Positions 46,001-56,184 are shown, numbered from the stretch's first letter. The stretch is 64,000 nucleotides of DNA from Helicoverpa zea (GCF_022581195.2 NC_061475.1:6138001-6202000); one strand, 5' to 3'. The notes: generated by a model from the letters alone, not told the origin. Numbers and translations are program-made.

Positions 46001-49000
46001 AACAGAATGATTTTCATTACAACAAATGCATATTATTTTGTCTGACTTGGTATGATTTGAGGTAGGTTTCTTACTATTCGACGAAATCAATGACGTTCGC
46101 TGGCGACCATGATTTTCGGCTTTGTTAGTCCGAACGTTAGATTTATTAATGTTGGAAGAGCAAGCTAACGCGGGTGACTGACTTACTTCCAGAACTTTTA
46201 TATAATTTTGTAAATAAGCCAGAAAGTTGTTGAACGTGGGAATTTCGTCTTTATTCTCTAACTCAAACCTTCGCCTAGTGTCAAAGTCAAGAGGTCGAGA
46301 CGCAATGTAAAATAAAATAAATTCACTTAAATCATTAATATTTAGAGCACGAAGTGCATTGACACTTTCATACAGTGTATTGGTTAACTCGGATAGATTC
46401 GATAACGATGGTTTTTGAATTGGGGATAGTTTAAATAATTTCTCTAAATAAGTTGTCGCGAGAATGCGCTTGCTGTCGAACCTATCGATGAGCGCGTTAT
46501 ATACGACAGCGTAATTCGCTGATGTAATCGGAACGCCTTTCGTGAGCGACAACGCACTGCCGGACAAGCATGGAATTAGATAATGAAATTTTTCTATATC
46601 GGATAACGAGGCGTTATTATGCACTAATGGCTCGTAACTATCTTTAAACGTCTGCCAGTTTTCAATCTGGCCATCGAATTTTGGAATTTTCAACTTAGGT
46701 AGCTTTACAGCGGCAATCGATGATTGTGTACCAGATGCTACTGCCAGTGGCGCACACGAACTAGAGTCAAGCGAATCGGCAAACTCAACGGCCGCGTAAT
46801 ATAACTCGTCAAACGACAACAAAACGAGATCATCAATTACGAACTTCGGATTAATTTTTAATTGTATTTTATTAATTTCTTTACAGACTTCAACATAAGT
46901 ATCGCGAATTTTTTCTATTGACTTATATCTGGCCTTGAAGGTAGATATTTTTGCTTTACTTTCTTGGCAACTTTTAACTAAGTCGTAAATAATTTGCATG
47001 TTTTTGAACGCATACTCGCGTTCTTTAATCAACGATTTCAATTCTACTTCCATCTTGCTCAGAGACTACTGAATGAAGAAAGAAAAAGTTAACTGATTGG
47101 TTTATAGTTAAAATAAAATCCTTCGAGCACAACTGTCACTACGAACTACTTATAAGAGATCAACGGCGAATGCAGCAACAATACTCTTAGGTATAAGAAG
47201 TTTTGCGAGTGGAACAGATCGAAGACTCGATAGGAAATATTATTTTGAGGAAATATTACTAAGAAATATTAGTATTTACGAGATTTTGTGAGGAAATTCG
47301 ATCCTCACAGGAGGCACCAAAAGAAGAATGGATGGGCCTCGCTGGAGAAATTGCTGGCGTTACTGCAAACTCCGTTGAAGTCCCCGTTGAAACCCCGTGA
47401 CCCTCAATGTAGGTGAAAAAGGCAAACTTACCTGGGAAACAGGGAAGTGGACAGGAAGGCAGTCTGCCGACGACGGGACACTCGAAATGCCGGCCGGCCA
47501 GCGGGACACTTTCTCTGCACTTGCTTCGTATTGTCTTTTCACGAGTCCGGGTGATCGAGGCACTAACAGACAGCACTTCTAGCGAGGCTTTTATGGGTTT
47601 TTCTTATTTTTATCGCGCGACGAGCCGCGGGCGATACCAATTTTTTGACTTTCCCAAAGAGAAGTGAAAACAAAAACGAAACCCGTCATGGCAGGAAGAA
47701 AAATAAAGATAAAGAAATGAGGAAACGACCAAGAAGTCTGAACACCTATGAAGAATGTTCTTATTATTGAACAGTGTTCATGTTAAGAAATATATGTCCT
47801 CTTTAGAAAGAAAGTACTTGGAAAAAATCATGATAAATATGAAGTAAATACAATTTTTATTTTTATTAAAAGGAAGTGAAGATTCATGATTTCTAAGAAT
47901 AGGAAAAGATACTGTTGCATTGGTAGAAAAATTTCTTTGATAAATAATCTGATACAGAACCTATTTTACTTTGTTTATTTTTTCAGTATTATCGAGATTT
48001 TTTTTTTTTCAGTTGTTCTATAAAAAAGCATACCGATTTTGATACAACCAGGAATTTATTAAAACCAAATTCCACAAAACAGCTTTATATTTTTTTCCGG
48101 AATTTCAAAATGCAAACATTTACAAAAAGTTACACTTGAAATCGCCGATTCAAGTCGATTCGCAAAACATTAACGCCAAAAAGGTTACCTACTTTAAAAG
48201 AGATTGGCAAAAGTTGTTTTTTTTTTTCAGTATTTTTTTACCATTCCAAGTTGGTAATTAAGGCGGTCTTTCAGCTCAAATTGCCTATTAAGACACCGGT
48301 TGTTAAGCTGATTTGTTTCTTTTGTTTTTAATTATATTCTTCCTATTACGAAATCTGGTAGCTGATTGTTCTAAATGAGTAGAACGGTCCTATTTAGGTA
48401 TTCGAAACCTTTTTTTAAAACAATTGTAAAACAGTGTTTTCACGAGTAATTTTTAATGGTTGTGTCTGTTTGGAATATTAAGTTGAGTAAATTGGGATTA
48501 CGACGATATTCAAATGCCTTACACCCTATATATTTACCCCGTTTCTTGGAAGCAACAAGTCCAATATTTTTTATTAGAAGTATTCTTGATGTTTATGAAA
48601 TGTTTTCTTCTTTGCAGGTGTGTTTGTTGCTGGCAGTTGCCTCTTGCAAGGCCGGGTTCGAAGGAGGCTACTCCAATGACGTGGGAGGAGATGGTGGTGG
48701 TCACGGAGGCTACGATTACTCCGCACCCATTGGCGGGGGAGCTGACTTCTCAGGCGGACAAGGACACAACCTAGGAGGACTTGGGGGACAAAGCTTTGGG
48801 GGACACGACTTCTCTGGCGGACAAAGCCACACTCTCGCCCTTGCCCAAGGACATGATCTCGGCGGTCAAGACTTCGGAGGTCAGTTCCACGGAGGATTCG
48901 GAGGATCTGGAGGTGGCGCTCAGTACGCAGTCCATGAAGGTAACCAGGGCGGCCAGGATTTTAGTGGAGACTCTTACTTGCTAGCCGCTCAGGAATCTGG

Positions 49001-49667
49001 CCATCAACTCCATGACGATGCTGGATCTCAAGGTGGACATGATTTAGGTGGCCAAGGAAACGGTGGACACGATTTCGGTGGTCAGATCAGTGGTGGACAT
49101 GATTTCGGCGGTCAGGGTAACGGTGGTCACGATTTTGGAGGCCAGGGTAACGGAGGTCACGATTTCGGAGGCCAGGGCGGTAACGGTGGTCATGATTTCG
49201 GAGGACAGGGCGACGGTGGTCACGGATTCGGACCTCACGCTTTCCCTCTGCAAGACGCTGGCAATGAGTACGGACATGGTGACGGCCACGACTTCCAAGC
49301 TCACGCTATCCCTGTTGGCACCCACGTCGATGAAGAGCACCCCGTCGAAGTACCCAACTACAAACATGTTACCTTCAAAATCCCTAAGACTGTCCACGTT
49401 AACGTGCCCAAACCTATTCTCATTGGCGTACCTCATCCTTACCCTGTCAAGGTGCCAGTTAACAAGCCCGTAGCTGTGCCCGTTGAGACTGAGATCTCTA
49501 TCCCTATTGAGAAGGTTGTGCCTTACCCCGTAGTTAAGCACGTTCCTTACCCCGTTGAGAAGCACGTGCCAATTAAGGTCGAGAAGACTGTGACAGTGCA
49601 TGTGCCTCAACCCTACCCTGTTAAGATCCCCGTGTACAAAACCATCCACCATCATAAGGAGCATTAA
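37050..49667 (+). CDS. Secreted Gly/His-rich cuticle-type structural protein
   Basis: Exon 1 is only ATGAAGACTTTT (37050-37061) before GTAAGT. Exon 2 is 48618-49667 after TTTGCAG. Joined in phase 0 they give 353 residues starting MKTFVCLLLAVASCKA, a good signal peptide. Exon 2's own upstream frame lacks any such start, so the split is well supported although the intron is 11.6 kb. Residues ~17-230 are Gly/His/Gln/Asp-rich with six or seven GGHDFGGQGN repeats. The last ~100 residues are Val/Pro/Lys-rich (PKPILIGVPHPYPVKVPV, VPYPVEKHVPIKVEKTV) and end in HHHKEH. A tiny first exon and such Pro/Val repeats are common in insect cuticle and extracellular matrix proteins. The exact family was not recognised; it could be vajk-like. 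A BEL element sits in the intron. Confidence 0.82.
37062..42574 (+). other. Large intron, 5' part
   Basis: AT-rich intron sequence. Around 41520-41690 and 42080-42240 are copies of the GGTTTCACTCGCGTTCC/AAATATAGCCTATG type repeat. A 123-codon frame at 38971-38600 on the minus strand has no recognisable domain. Confidence 0.5.
42580..42995 (-). repeat. BEL 3' LTR
   Basis: 416 bp, begins TGGATGGGCCTCG and ends GTCTGAACA. The GC content is distinctly higher than in the surrounding intron. Confidence 0.95.
43160..47053 (-). CDS. BEL/Pao Gag-Pol polyprotein with deleted RT and integrase cores
   Basis: One frame of 1297 codons. Residues 1-290 are a BEL-type Gag with a coiled N-terminus and LPKLKIPKFDGQ. 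Two zinc knuckles follow (CTNCLRPGHDNDNC 375-388; C394/C397/H401/H406). The protease motif ALIDSG has Asp468. The RT start is present (LIPHHCAVRPES, LRVVFDVSSRT at 738-763), but the motif A aspartate position reads AEVS (Glu801). The protein then passes from about residue 850 straight to the post-RT LSWDDAISQYL segment, so the catalytic YxDD part is absent. RNase H-like FCDGSLKEY (898-906) and the integrase HHCC region (1135-1175) remain. ACRKNFLGANKCLKEF at about 1174 skips the integrase DDE core, and a further loss lies near 1204. All losses preserve the frame. Gag and protease may still be functional. Confidence 0.9.
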   Translation of the reverse strand: MEVELKSLIKEREYAFKNMQIIYDLVKSCQESKAKISTFKARYKSIEKIRDTYVEVCKEINKIQLKINPKFVIDDLVLLSFDELYYAAVEFADSLDSSSCAPLAVASGTQSSIAAVKLPKLKIPKFDGQIENWQTFKDSYEPLVHNNASLSDIEKFHYLIPCLSGSALSLTKGVPITSANYAVVYNALIDRFDSKRILATTYLEKLFKLSPIQKPSLSNLSELTNTLYESVNALRALNINDLSEFILFYIASRPLDFDTRRRFELENKDEIPTFNNFLAYLQNYIKVLEVSQSPALACSSNINKSNVRTNKAENHGRQRTSLISSNSKKPTSNHTKSDKIICICCNENHSVYRCGKMHSMSLDQRRTLVKGLHLCTNCLRPGHDNDNCKSRSSCYICNKNHNTLLHIERQNSVTHSGDSNVTDEAGSSTTLTCASKSADPKGTKILGTAVVQLRHSDDSMQYARALIDSGSMDSLITNECARRLGLRIRKCNLTVSGLGQNFVNIKGHTVGSIIPRLSESPQFDISLVVLPKIAGMMPSSSLPMYVKDHFAYLDLADCDFYKSGPIDLLLGVECFDQIYTGSRYTPGPGLPCALSSVFGWVITGQFLHDTSTRTPDQSVTSLVALSSALDDTVQRFWESEEPSKCKISGPKDEVHEVCEQKSGTYRTPEDRYLVPLMLKDNAPSLGDSSRHALKRFLNLEKRLCTRPEFKTEYQDSMEQYKDLGHMQPIDSLSTAQYLIPHHCAVRPESTTTRLRVVFDVSSRTTNNYTLNNIVHTGPKLEIDIVDLVTKFGFYKIVLLAEVSPVCNIYRQIQFRPAQKCYQYTLWRDSPTEVLVEYELNIVAYEVTSLPYLSWDDAISQYLAKQWHSPAANLLSLKSIILPRLVIPPDLIDIYLVGFCDGSLKEYECYVYLCAVTCTNSTVTHLFIGKSRVAPTVNRLELSNALLLARVLSHMYNLLKDKTPIQSNRAHSYSSSTLSWINTNPHSLKMHVANREIVITEHLHSRQVQDVNTTLISRHSNFMKHQGTLAWCFRIISNFKRPKQNWDTSPRSSAELNKLLRTLVQYTQSQYMTTEFNPVLDKQQGYKSIQNLSPFINEDGLLRVGGRIGEVYLLTSTLHSLLLPKLSPLSPMIVKHFHLKYLHCGPRTSRSLIQHNFWIIGFASRRDMCYYVLTACRKNFLGANKCLKEFVNELYKNKSAIVYNGLACLQIVFWRAWQRDYLHTLQQKNKWFQIAPNLKDNDLVIVNEPNLPPLLWRSAHIKQVHPGADNIVRVVTLRAANGKTLRRPIVRVCLLPIH
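47302..47319 (-). promoter_or_regulatory. BEL primer-binding site
   Basis: The plus strand reads TCCTCACAGGAGGCACCA, which looks like the 3' end of a tRNA including CCA. It extends left to TTCGA, like a T-loop. It lies 9 nt inside the 5' LTR. The cognate tRNA was not identified. Confidence 0.75.
47329..47744 (-). repeat. BEL 5' LTR
   Basis: Offset by exactly 4749 bp from the other LTR with no differences found on reading both. The target duplication CCTAT follows at 47745. Confidence 0.95.
47750..48617 (+). other. Large intron, 3' part and splice acceptor
   Basis: T-rich intron ending TTCTTCTTTGCAG at 48617. No other feature was seen. Confidence 0.7.
49031..49228 (+). repeat. 30-bp coding minisatellite
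   Basis: Tandem units of GGTGGACACGATTTCGGTGG plus CCAGGGTAAC type encode GGHDFGGQGN. Six to seven units occur with mostly third-base differences, and one unit has an extra codon. Repeat number is likely to vary between alleles. Confidence 0.85.
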
Positions 49668-50016
49668 GGAGTAGGAGAACTAAGGAGTTCTGTGGAAGAA
49701 TTTAACGATACCGTACTTGGAACTGTGAAGAAAATATTTTCTTTTGTTTTACCTCCAATATTTTTCTTGTTCACATTGTAAGGCTGATTTATAAATTCAA
49801 GGAGAGGTTGTGAAGAAAGAATAGTTGCTACGAATGATTGTGTAAAATTGTTGGTATATGGATAGTTAATTTTTTCACGAACAGAGTTCAATTGAGTGCC
49901 TTGTAAATATTATTTTGTTGTTTAATTTTAAGTCATTTTCAACTGTTCATGTTGTAGTTGATTTATTTATTGTATGTTGTTGTTGTTACTGTTGTTATTG
50001 TTGATGTTGTATGTTG

Positions 50017-50022
50017 AATAAA
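50017..50022 (+). terminator. PolyA signal of the cuticle-type gene
   Basis: AATAAA lies 350 bp after the stop, preceded by a GTTGTTGTTACTGTTGTTAT stretch and followed by a GT/T-rich tract. Confidence 0.75.
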
Positions 50023-50390
50023 CGTATACGATTGTTAAAGATTTACTTACTTTGTTGTTTGGATTTATATTGGTCCCAAGGAAATACCTAATTTCCGCTT
50101 CTATTTCAAAACTTACAGCCTAGTTCCTTATGATCTAAAACGGACATTAAAGCTGTATCTTGTCTAAGAAAGTGTGATATTGCGAAATCAGAATTTAAAA
50201 ACTTGCAGATCTCTGGTTAGGGAAAGACGTGGCCATACCGGCTTTTGTACTAAAACTAGCAACCCGCCCCGGCCTCTAACGGGTGCTCGATGTTTTTTAT
50301 AATATAAACCTTCCTCTTCAATCACTATCCATTAAAAAACTGCATCTAAATCTTAATTATTTAAGCATGCATAGGGATATAAGGACAGAA

Positions 50391-50570
50391 AAAAAACTTT
50401 TTTACAAAAAAATTAAACCGACTTCCAAAAACACTAAAAAGCAAAAAAAAAAAATTTTAGGTGCATCGGCCTAGAAGTCGGTGGCAAAATTAACTTAGTA
50501 ACATCCATTAGACACCGTCGGTTTGATTTTCGTTGGAAGTCGGTTTAATTTTTTTGTAAAAAAGTTTTTT
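50391..50570. mobile_element. 180-bp MITE with ~37-bp TIRs
   Basis: AAAAAACTTTTTTACAAAAA continuing to TTAAACCGACTTCCAA is matched exactly in reverse at the right end. The interior contains ATCGGCCTAGAAGTCGGTGG. No TSD was distinguished in the A/T-rich flanks. Confidence 0.85.
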
Positions 50571-51700
50571 ATTTACAGCTTTTTAGTGATACGAATAGTT
50601 GTCACTAGCCATATAAGTGGAAAGTTCTTATCAATACAAAGAATATAAGCCCAAATACGAGGTATTTTCCGCTAAGTCGTGTCAGAAGTATAGAAGGTAT
50701 AGTTTTGTCAGATTTGGATGCCAACAAGTTACTTACGGCCAGTTTCTTCATCAAAAATTAAAGTTAAAGTAATCTCTAAAGTAAAAGTAACGGTCAAATA
50801 CGTTTTTTCAAGGCTAAAGTGACAGCAAAACTAATAGAAAAATTGAATTTGACCGTTACTTTTACTTTAGACATTACTTTGACTTAAACTTTGGCTTTAA
50901 CTTTTGATGAAGAAACTGGCTGTTAATCTACCACACGACGGCAGGGCGTTGGCAGAAATAACGAGGTTAAGAAATCTTCCTTCCAATACTTAAACGTCGG
51001 TAAACATTTCCATTTAGAATATCCTTAAACTGTTTTCGTCTTCACTGTCGAATCTGCAATATTACCCATCTCAGCTTAAAGTGTACATCAATACGAATAA
51101 AATACGCCCAAACACTATGTAGCTGCTATCAACTATTAAGGAGTTCCCTAAACTGTACTGCACCTGCATCTCGGACCTTGCAGTGGCAGTCATTACTCAT
51201 TTCGGTGTAAAGATCTTGTCAACACTAATAAAATAAGCCCAAACACTAGGTAGTTAAGATGTGCCGTTTAGGAGTTCCCTCGATCCTCTGTCGTCTCCAT
51301 CATCAGATCTGCCCTAAACTTCCATAGTATTGTAGTCTCATCAGATAAACACATAAATATAAAGTTTGTACCCCATGCTCGCCTACAATTTTCAAGAGAT
51401 GCCCTCGATTTCTCAGGGTTTCTACCATCAGATCCTGATCTGATGACAATGGGACCAAATGACAGGCATACCCTTTCAAATAAAAAAAGAATTTTTGAAA
51501 TCGGTCCAGGCGTCTTTGAGAAATCGAGTAACAAACATAAAAAAAAAAAAATACAGACGAATTGAGAACCTCCTCCTTTTTTTGAAGTCGGTTGAAAAGC
51601 GACTTTGTTTGATACTATGTAGTGATAACTACCTAGTCCTTTTTAAATGGCATCAAAATAGGAGGTTCTCAATTCGACCATGTGTATTTTTTTTTATATA
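50571..51700. repeat. Mosaic repeat with ~135-bp degenerate tandem units
   Basis: The block AATAAAATACGCCCAAACAC, followed by TAGGTAGT and AGGAGTTCCCT, occurs near 51098 and 51227, and in weaker form near 50635. The right part holds TTTCTCAGGGTTTCTACCAT, AATGACAGGCATACCC and GAACCTCCTCCTTTTTTTGA; the last is met again in reverse at 51658 and 59640. It appears to be one large dispersed repeat. A MITE (50735-50922) inserted into it. Confidence 0.6.
50735..50922. mobile_element. 188-bp hairpin MITE
   Basis: ACGGCCAGTTTCTTCATCAA and further TTAAAGTTAAAGTAAT...AAAGTAAAAGTAACGGTCAAA are mirrored at the right end (TTTGACCGTTACTTTTACTT ... GAAACTGGCTGT). Nearly the whole element folds. Confidence 0.85.
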
Positions 51701-52684
51701 GACCAACATCACCAAAAACACACCTAGCAATTTTATCATGATCTAACAAAATACTTGGGGGATTCATTCAACGGCTCATTAATTTCATTTCTTTCTATTT
51801 CCCCTCCACCTTCCTTCCTTACATTACTTAACATAAACATGTTTTGCAATTCCATTCACAAACATCAAAACATTTTTACGTTCATTTTATAGCAATTACC
51901 CCGAACTTCTGACATTCTCTTAGAATATTGAACCAACTGGAGACGTCATTGAATTGTCTTCCACTCTGCCAAAGGTAAGATACCAGTAGATGGATAAGTT
52001 AAGTACATGTTTGAGTTTGTCAATTTTGTCGTATGTATGAGGTTTTCGAAAATGCACGAGTGTCGTATTGATATTGATGTCACAACCAGGAGGAAAATCT
52101 CCTAAGTAAGTGGTGTTGCCAACATGCAGGTGTTCACGGGATGTAGAATGTTACTTTCTGCGCTCTTGTCTTTTTTGTCAGCCTATATTTCGTAAAATCG
52201 AAAATCTTTGACAGATGTCTCAATCTCGCGGAGCTATCAGTCATTTGTTGCGTTGACTCGCATCAAGTGCCTAAATTGTACACACTTTGTCGTATAGAGC
52301 TTTGTGCTCGTAGCGACTCCGGTTGGTTCAATGCTCTAAGTGTATTCTTTATACCGTTCAAACAGCTGAAACGCGAGCATATGTGCAAAATAAACAATTT
52401 TATTCCATCATTGTTGATCGGACACAAAAGGTAATACCAATATTATGTTGCAATAGTCGGAAGTGAACTAACCATAGAGTTTTTATATGCTGCAATATTC
52501 TCCTTTTGTTGTGTTTCGTTTATTTGGTCTGAAATGCAATTGTTTTCTTTATTGAATCACGTTTAAGTTCTATTTTCTTTTCAAATCTTATTTCGTGCCT
52601 GAATCGATTTCTAGTTTTTTTTTTTTGCGATTCTTTTTAAGTTTTCTTCTGAGTGATTGTGACTTTTCTTAAAGAGTAAGAATT
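51701..52684. other. No supported gene
   Basis: AT-rich spacer with no named element. Confidence 0.4.
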
Positions 52685-52790
52685 TAGGGGGAACTAGTTA
52701 TATGGGTAACTTGGTCGAGGAATTCAGATAAGCAGTGGCTCTATGTAGAAAATTGGTACTCAGCTGCATCTGGTTAGATTGGAAGATGAT
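52685..52790 (+). mobile_element. SINE family A fragment
   Basis: GGGTAACTTGGTCGAGGAAT through GGTACTCAGCTGCATCTGGT to TTGGAAGATGATCC follows the SINE 3' part with many changes. Confidence 0.7.
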
Positions 52791-53321
52791 CCATGTAAAC
52801 AAATTATTTTTTTTCTTTTTAATATTACTTGTGATAGGAGTGAAAATGTGAGCTTTCCACAATAAGGTCCATTTCCACCGATAACATAAACGCCAATTTT
52901 TCTTAAACAACTATTCTCTTTAAAAATAATAAATAACACTTGATTAAATAAAACTGAAGTTTATATTTGTTTATTTATATTTATTTATACAGCATTGAAG
53001 ACTTACAGCAAGATAAAACACAATGTAATTTTGAATTGTAATCGGACAGCCAATAACAAGTCCTCACGTTTAACAGTAGAGTATAAAAAAATATAACCAT
53101 GAACTACAATTTAGAAAAAAGAAGAATAAAAAATACTAAGGAACAATACTTACTACTTAGTAATATAATAAAAGCATAAAATATATTGTCAGTGAACTCG
53201 GGCCTTCTCGAATATTCCCAACGCCCCTGCTAAAGCCAAATACCTCTCAATTTCACCTCTAAAACCGATGATTACCTTAAACTTGGAAACTGCACTTTGT
53301 ACCAATAAACACATACTAAGC
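52791..53321. other. No supported gene
   Basis: AT-rich spacer. Confidence 0.4.
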
Positions 53322-53950
53322 TAAGCGATAGCTACTGAAAGCTAATAACATGTATCAAGCTGCCAAGTTTGTGCCAGATACAGCCAAGTGCGGACAAGAA
53401 CATGCCAAGGATTGTATAGTGGTAATATTATGGTGTGTGTTTGGGAAATTAATTTTGTGAGCGTGATAACGTGATTTATTAGTAAAGGGGGTAGAGATTT
53501 AGTTTGGATAGATATATTTTTTCGAGATATATAATTTATTAAGTTTGTAAGTATAGTCACAGATTACTATATAGTTACTAATAGTTCGTATTTTCTTATT
53601 CTTCCGCCTGCTCTATTCCCAATTTTATTTGGGGTCGGCGCAATATGTCATCCTCTTCCATTTTTCCCAGTCACTCGTCATACTGACACACACAGTTCGT
53701 ATTTAAGTTTATGTAAATAAAAAATTGTACCAGGAAGTATATAGATAAAGAAATAAATTATTTACTTTTTTCAGATTTTCATTTTTTTACATTTTTGATC
53801 TAAGTAATAGCTACTGAAAGCTAATAACATGTATCAAGCTGCCAAGTTTGTGCCAGATACAGCCAAGTGCGGCCAAGAACATGCCAAGCAATGTATAGTG
53901 ATAAATGATGGTGTGTATGTATGGGAAATTAATTTTGTGAGTGGGGTAAG
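53322..53950. repeat. Direct duplication of ~150 bp with ~480-bp offset
   Basis: Starting TAGCTACTGAAAGCTAATAA, the text at 53330-53475 is repeated at 53808-53950 with about 95% identity over the first 100 bases. The repeat includes ATGTATCAAGCTGCCAAGTT and GCCAAGTGCGG. Between the copies, 53594-53690 holds TTCCCAATTTTATTTGGGGTCGGC-type dispersed repeat sequence. Short frames in both copies share residues only because the DNA is shared. Confidence 0.85.
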
Positions 53951-54989
53951 GTAAGGCAGCTTGAATAGATAGATAAGTTTTATTAGACCTTGTATTTTTC
54001 TTTTTCATTTTTAATGTCATTAATTAAAGTAAGTCATGAGTGACGCGCATTTTGAAATAGGCACATTTACACGTTTCAGAGTTGCGTTGTAAAATTTCAA
54101 AAAAAAAACTTGTTTTTTTTTTTTATATATATATATAAATGCTAATGAGAATAATTTAATGTCAGTAAATTAACTGACTCCTTAAAGTAGCATTTTTCTG
54201 TAGAAATAAAGAGCTTGTTATTTATTAACTACGAAAATTCAAATTATGTAGGTACATGAAATCATATTATGTGTGTATGAAAACCAGTAATAGAATAATA
54301 TTCAACTCTTCATCATTTGACAAACATCATATATTTAACAACACCATTTAAACTTATTACGTAACCCTAAGAGAACAGAGCATAGAACATTATTTTATAA
54401 GTTTTTTATTCAAAAGTGTTGCTTGAACGCAGACATTTCACATTTGCATGTGTCGAGTTCAGAGAACCTTGGTTTGTCTCTAGAGATTTACACTTGAGGA
54501 CAGAAATAAAGGGTCACCTTTATTAAAAATATATATATTTTACTTGAAATTATATTACTGGTAACATACTGCAACCAGTTGGTTCGAATAAAATAAATGA
54601 ACTGATATAATTAATCGCATTTTAGTTATAATGTAAATATCTCGTATCGTTTTCGTAATATTTTTTTTTATAAACTTGTAATAACTCTCTACAAAAAATT
54701 AAAAACATTGTTAAATAAAAAACAAAACAAAAATAAATTAACTTTTACTCGTTACCGTACCAACAGAATACCTGTTCAGTAAAGTATTATATTTCTATTG
54801 TATTCTAAAAATATATAATGCCTACAATTCTAGTTCCTAGAATATAAATTATCGAATAACCAAACATGAATAGGAGTTTACGTTACTCGTTCAGAGAAAT
54901 CAGAAATACCTGTAAAGCTAATTTCAAATATTAATTTTCACAAAATTAATCTGTAGTTTTGTTTGGTTTTTTATTCATTTATATAGTAC
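53951..54989. other. No supported gene
   Basis: Strongly AT-rich, with a (TA)n run near 54125-54136. Confidence 0.45.
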
Positions 54990-55185
54990 TAGCTTCCACC
55001 CGCGGCTTCGCCTGCCTGGTGTGTTGATAAAAAGTAGCTTATGTGTCAATCCAGGGTATCACTTATCTACATATCAAATTCCAAATAAATCGGTCCAGTC
55101 GTTTAGGCGTGAAAGAATAACAAACATACATCCATACATTCTCACAAATTTTCACATTTATAATATTAGTAGGAAGTAGGATATA
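54990..55185 (+). repeat. Dispersed retroposon-like repeat copy
   Basis: ACTAGCTTCCACCCGCGGCT, AAAAAGTAGCTTATGTG, GTCGTTTAGGCGTGAAAGAA, ATTTATAATATTAGTAGGAA and TAGGAT occur in that order, a good match to the 28211 copy. Confidence 0.75.
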
Positions 55186-56184
55186 CTTAAACTAGCCAGT
55201 TATTTTTTTGCGTCCGAGACCTGAAAAAACTTCTTTTAATTTATCAGAACATTTTATATTTTCTAAGATTTATCTACTACCACCCACAAACGAACTCACC
55301 TATTATAACAAAAAAAAAATAACTTTTTCATTTACAATATTAGCACAAGGAAATAATAAGAATTTTCTTCGCAGACCACAACAGTGAGTTATTTACGTTC
55401 CTTTCAGCGTTAAGTAGTTTAATGTATAAACTGGGTCGTTAAATTGTCCTGCAGTGTACGTCTGGTACAGCTGAGAACAGATGTAATGGAGTAAATGGTA
55501 TACGTTTGTTTTATTTTATTTCTCTTTTAGTTCGCGTAATAAAAATCATATTTTCTTTTTAGCGTTGGTTTAGCTTTTTAATATTTTCATTGGTGTAGTA
55601 GTTGTTTAGGGGCCAAAGTATTAGATTTCTGATTGTATAAAAGTTTTAAAATCTGTGTATTTTGCAAAAATACTTGCTAAAGTATTTGTTTTACATAATC
55701 GATGTCATTAACCATTCACCTTTTTATGAGACACTATCAAATGACTACTCCCTCTATGGGAGCAGTGTGAGGGAGTGTCAGACTCTTACTGACTATAACC
55801 CACCATGTTCCTTCTGGAGCCCTTTATGCACCAAGGGCGCAGTTAAAAATAATCAATCACCTGCCTGATTTTATAAACATCTTAACAAATATACAAAAAA
55901 AAGAGTCAAGTATTGAAATTTTCTCAGTACTTATAATCACGAATTTGGATCCTAAAATGTCCCAATAGTTCTGTCCGCAAATGTAAAATAATTGCATATG
56001 ACCACGTGCACGCTAAGTTGCATCCAGATTGCAGAAACCGGGGAGATATTATGCAGCACCACTGCAAAATTACTAATGAACATTTGTTATTCAACATCTC
56101 ACGTACCAGTTGTTATTACCTGCTTGTTATTCAAAAGTCCTGTTATAAGGAATGTGTGAAAAGTTTTTTGATCACAATCAAAGG
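55186..56184. other. Spacer
   Basis: 55745-55860 (GGGAGTGTCAGACTCTTACT, reversed relative to 26300) is another piece of the 26205-type repeat. No gene was seen. Confidence 0.45.

Larger units (their letters stand above)
42580..47744 (-). mobile_element. BEL/Pao LTR retrotransposon, fresh insertion, internally deleted
   Basis: LTRs at 42580-42995 and 47329-47744 (416 bp, TG...CA) show no difference by eye. CCTAT is duplicated at 42575-42579 and 47745-47749. On the minus strand the order is 5' LTR, primer-binding site (47302-47319, complement of a tRNA 3' end with CCA), the polyprotein frame, a purine run (43008-42996, AAGTGGGGGGAAA) and the 3' LTR. All cis-acting parts for transposition are present. 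The protein lacks catalytic cores, so movement needed help from a complete relative. It lies antisense to the cuticle-type gene, inside its intron. Confidence 0.95.

Noticed and set aside
49044..49664. 206-codon frame antisense to the cuticle-type gene
   Set aside because: It is a shadow of the Gly/Val-rich coding repeats; the sense frame has a signal peptide, splice site and polyA signal.
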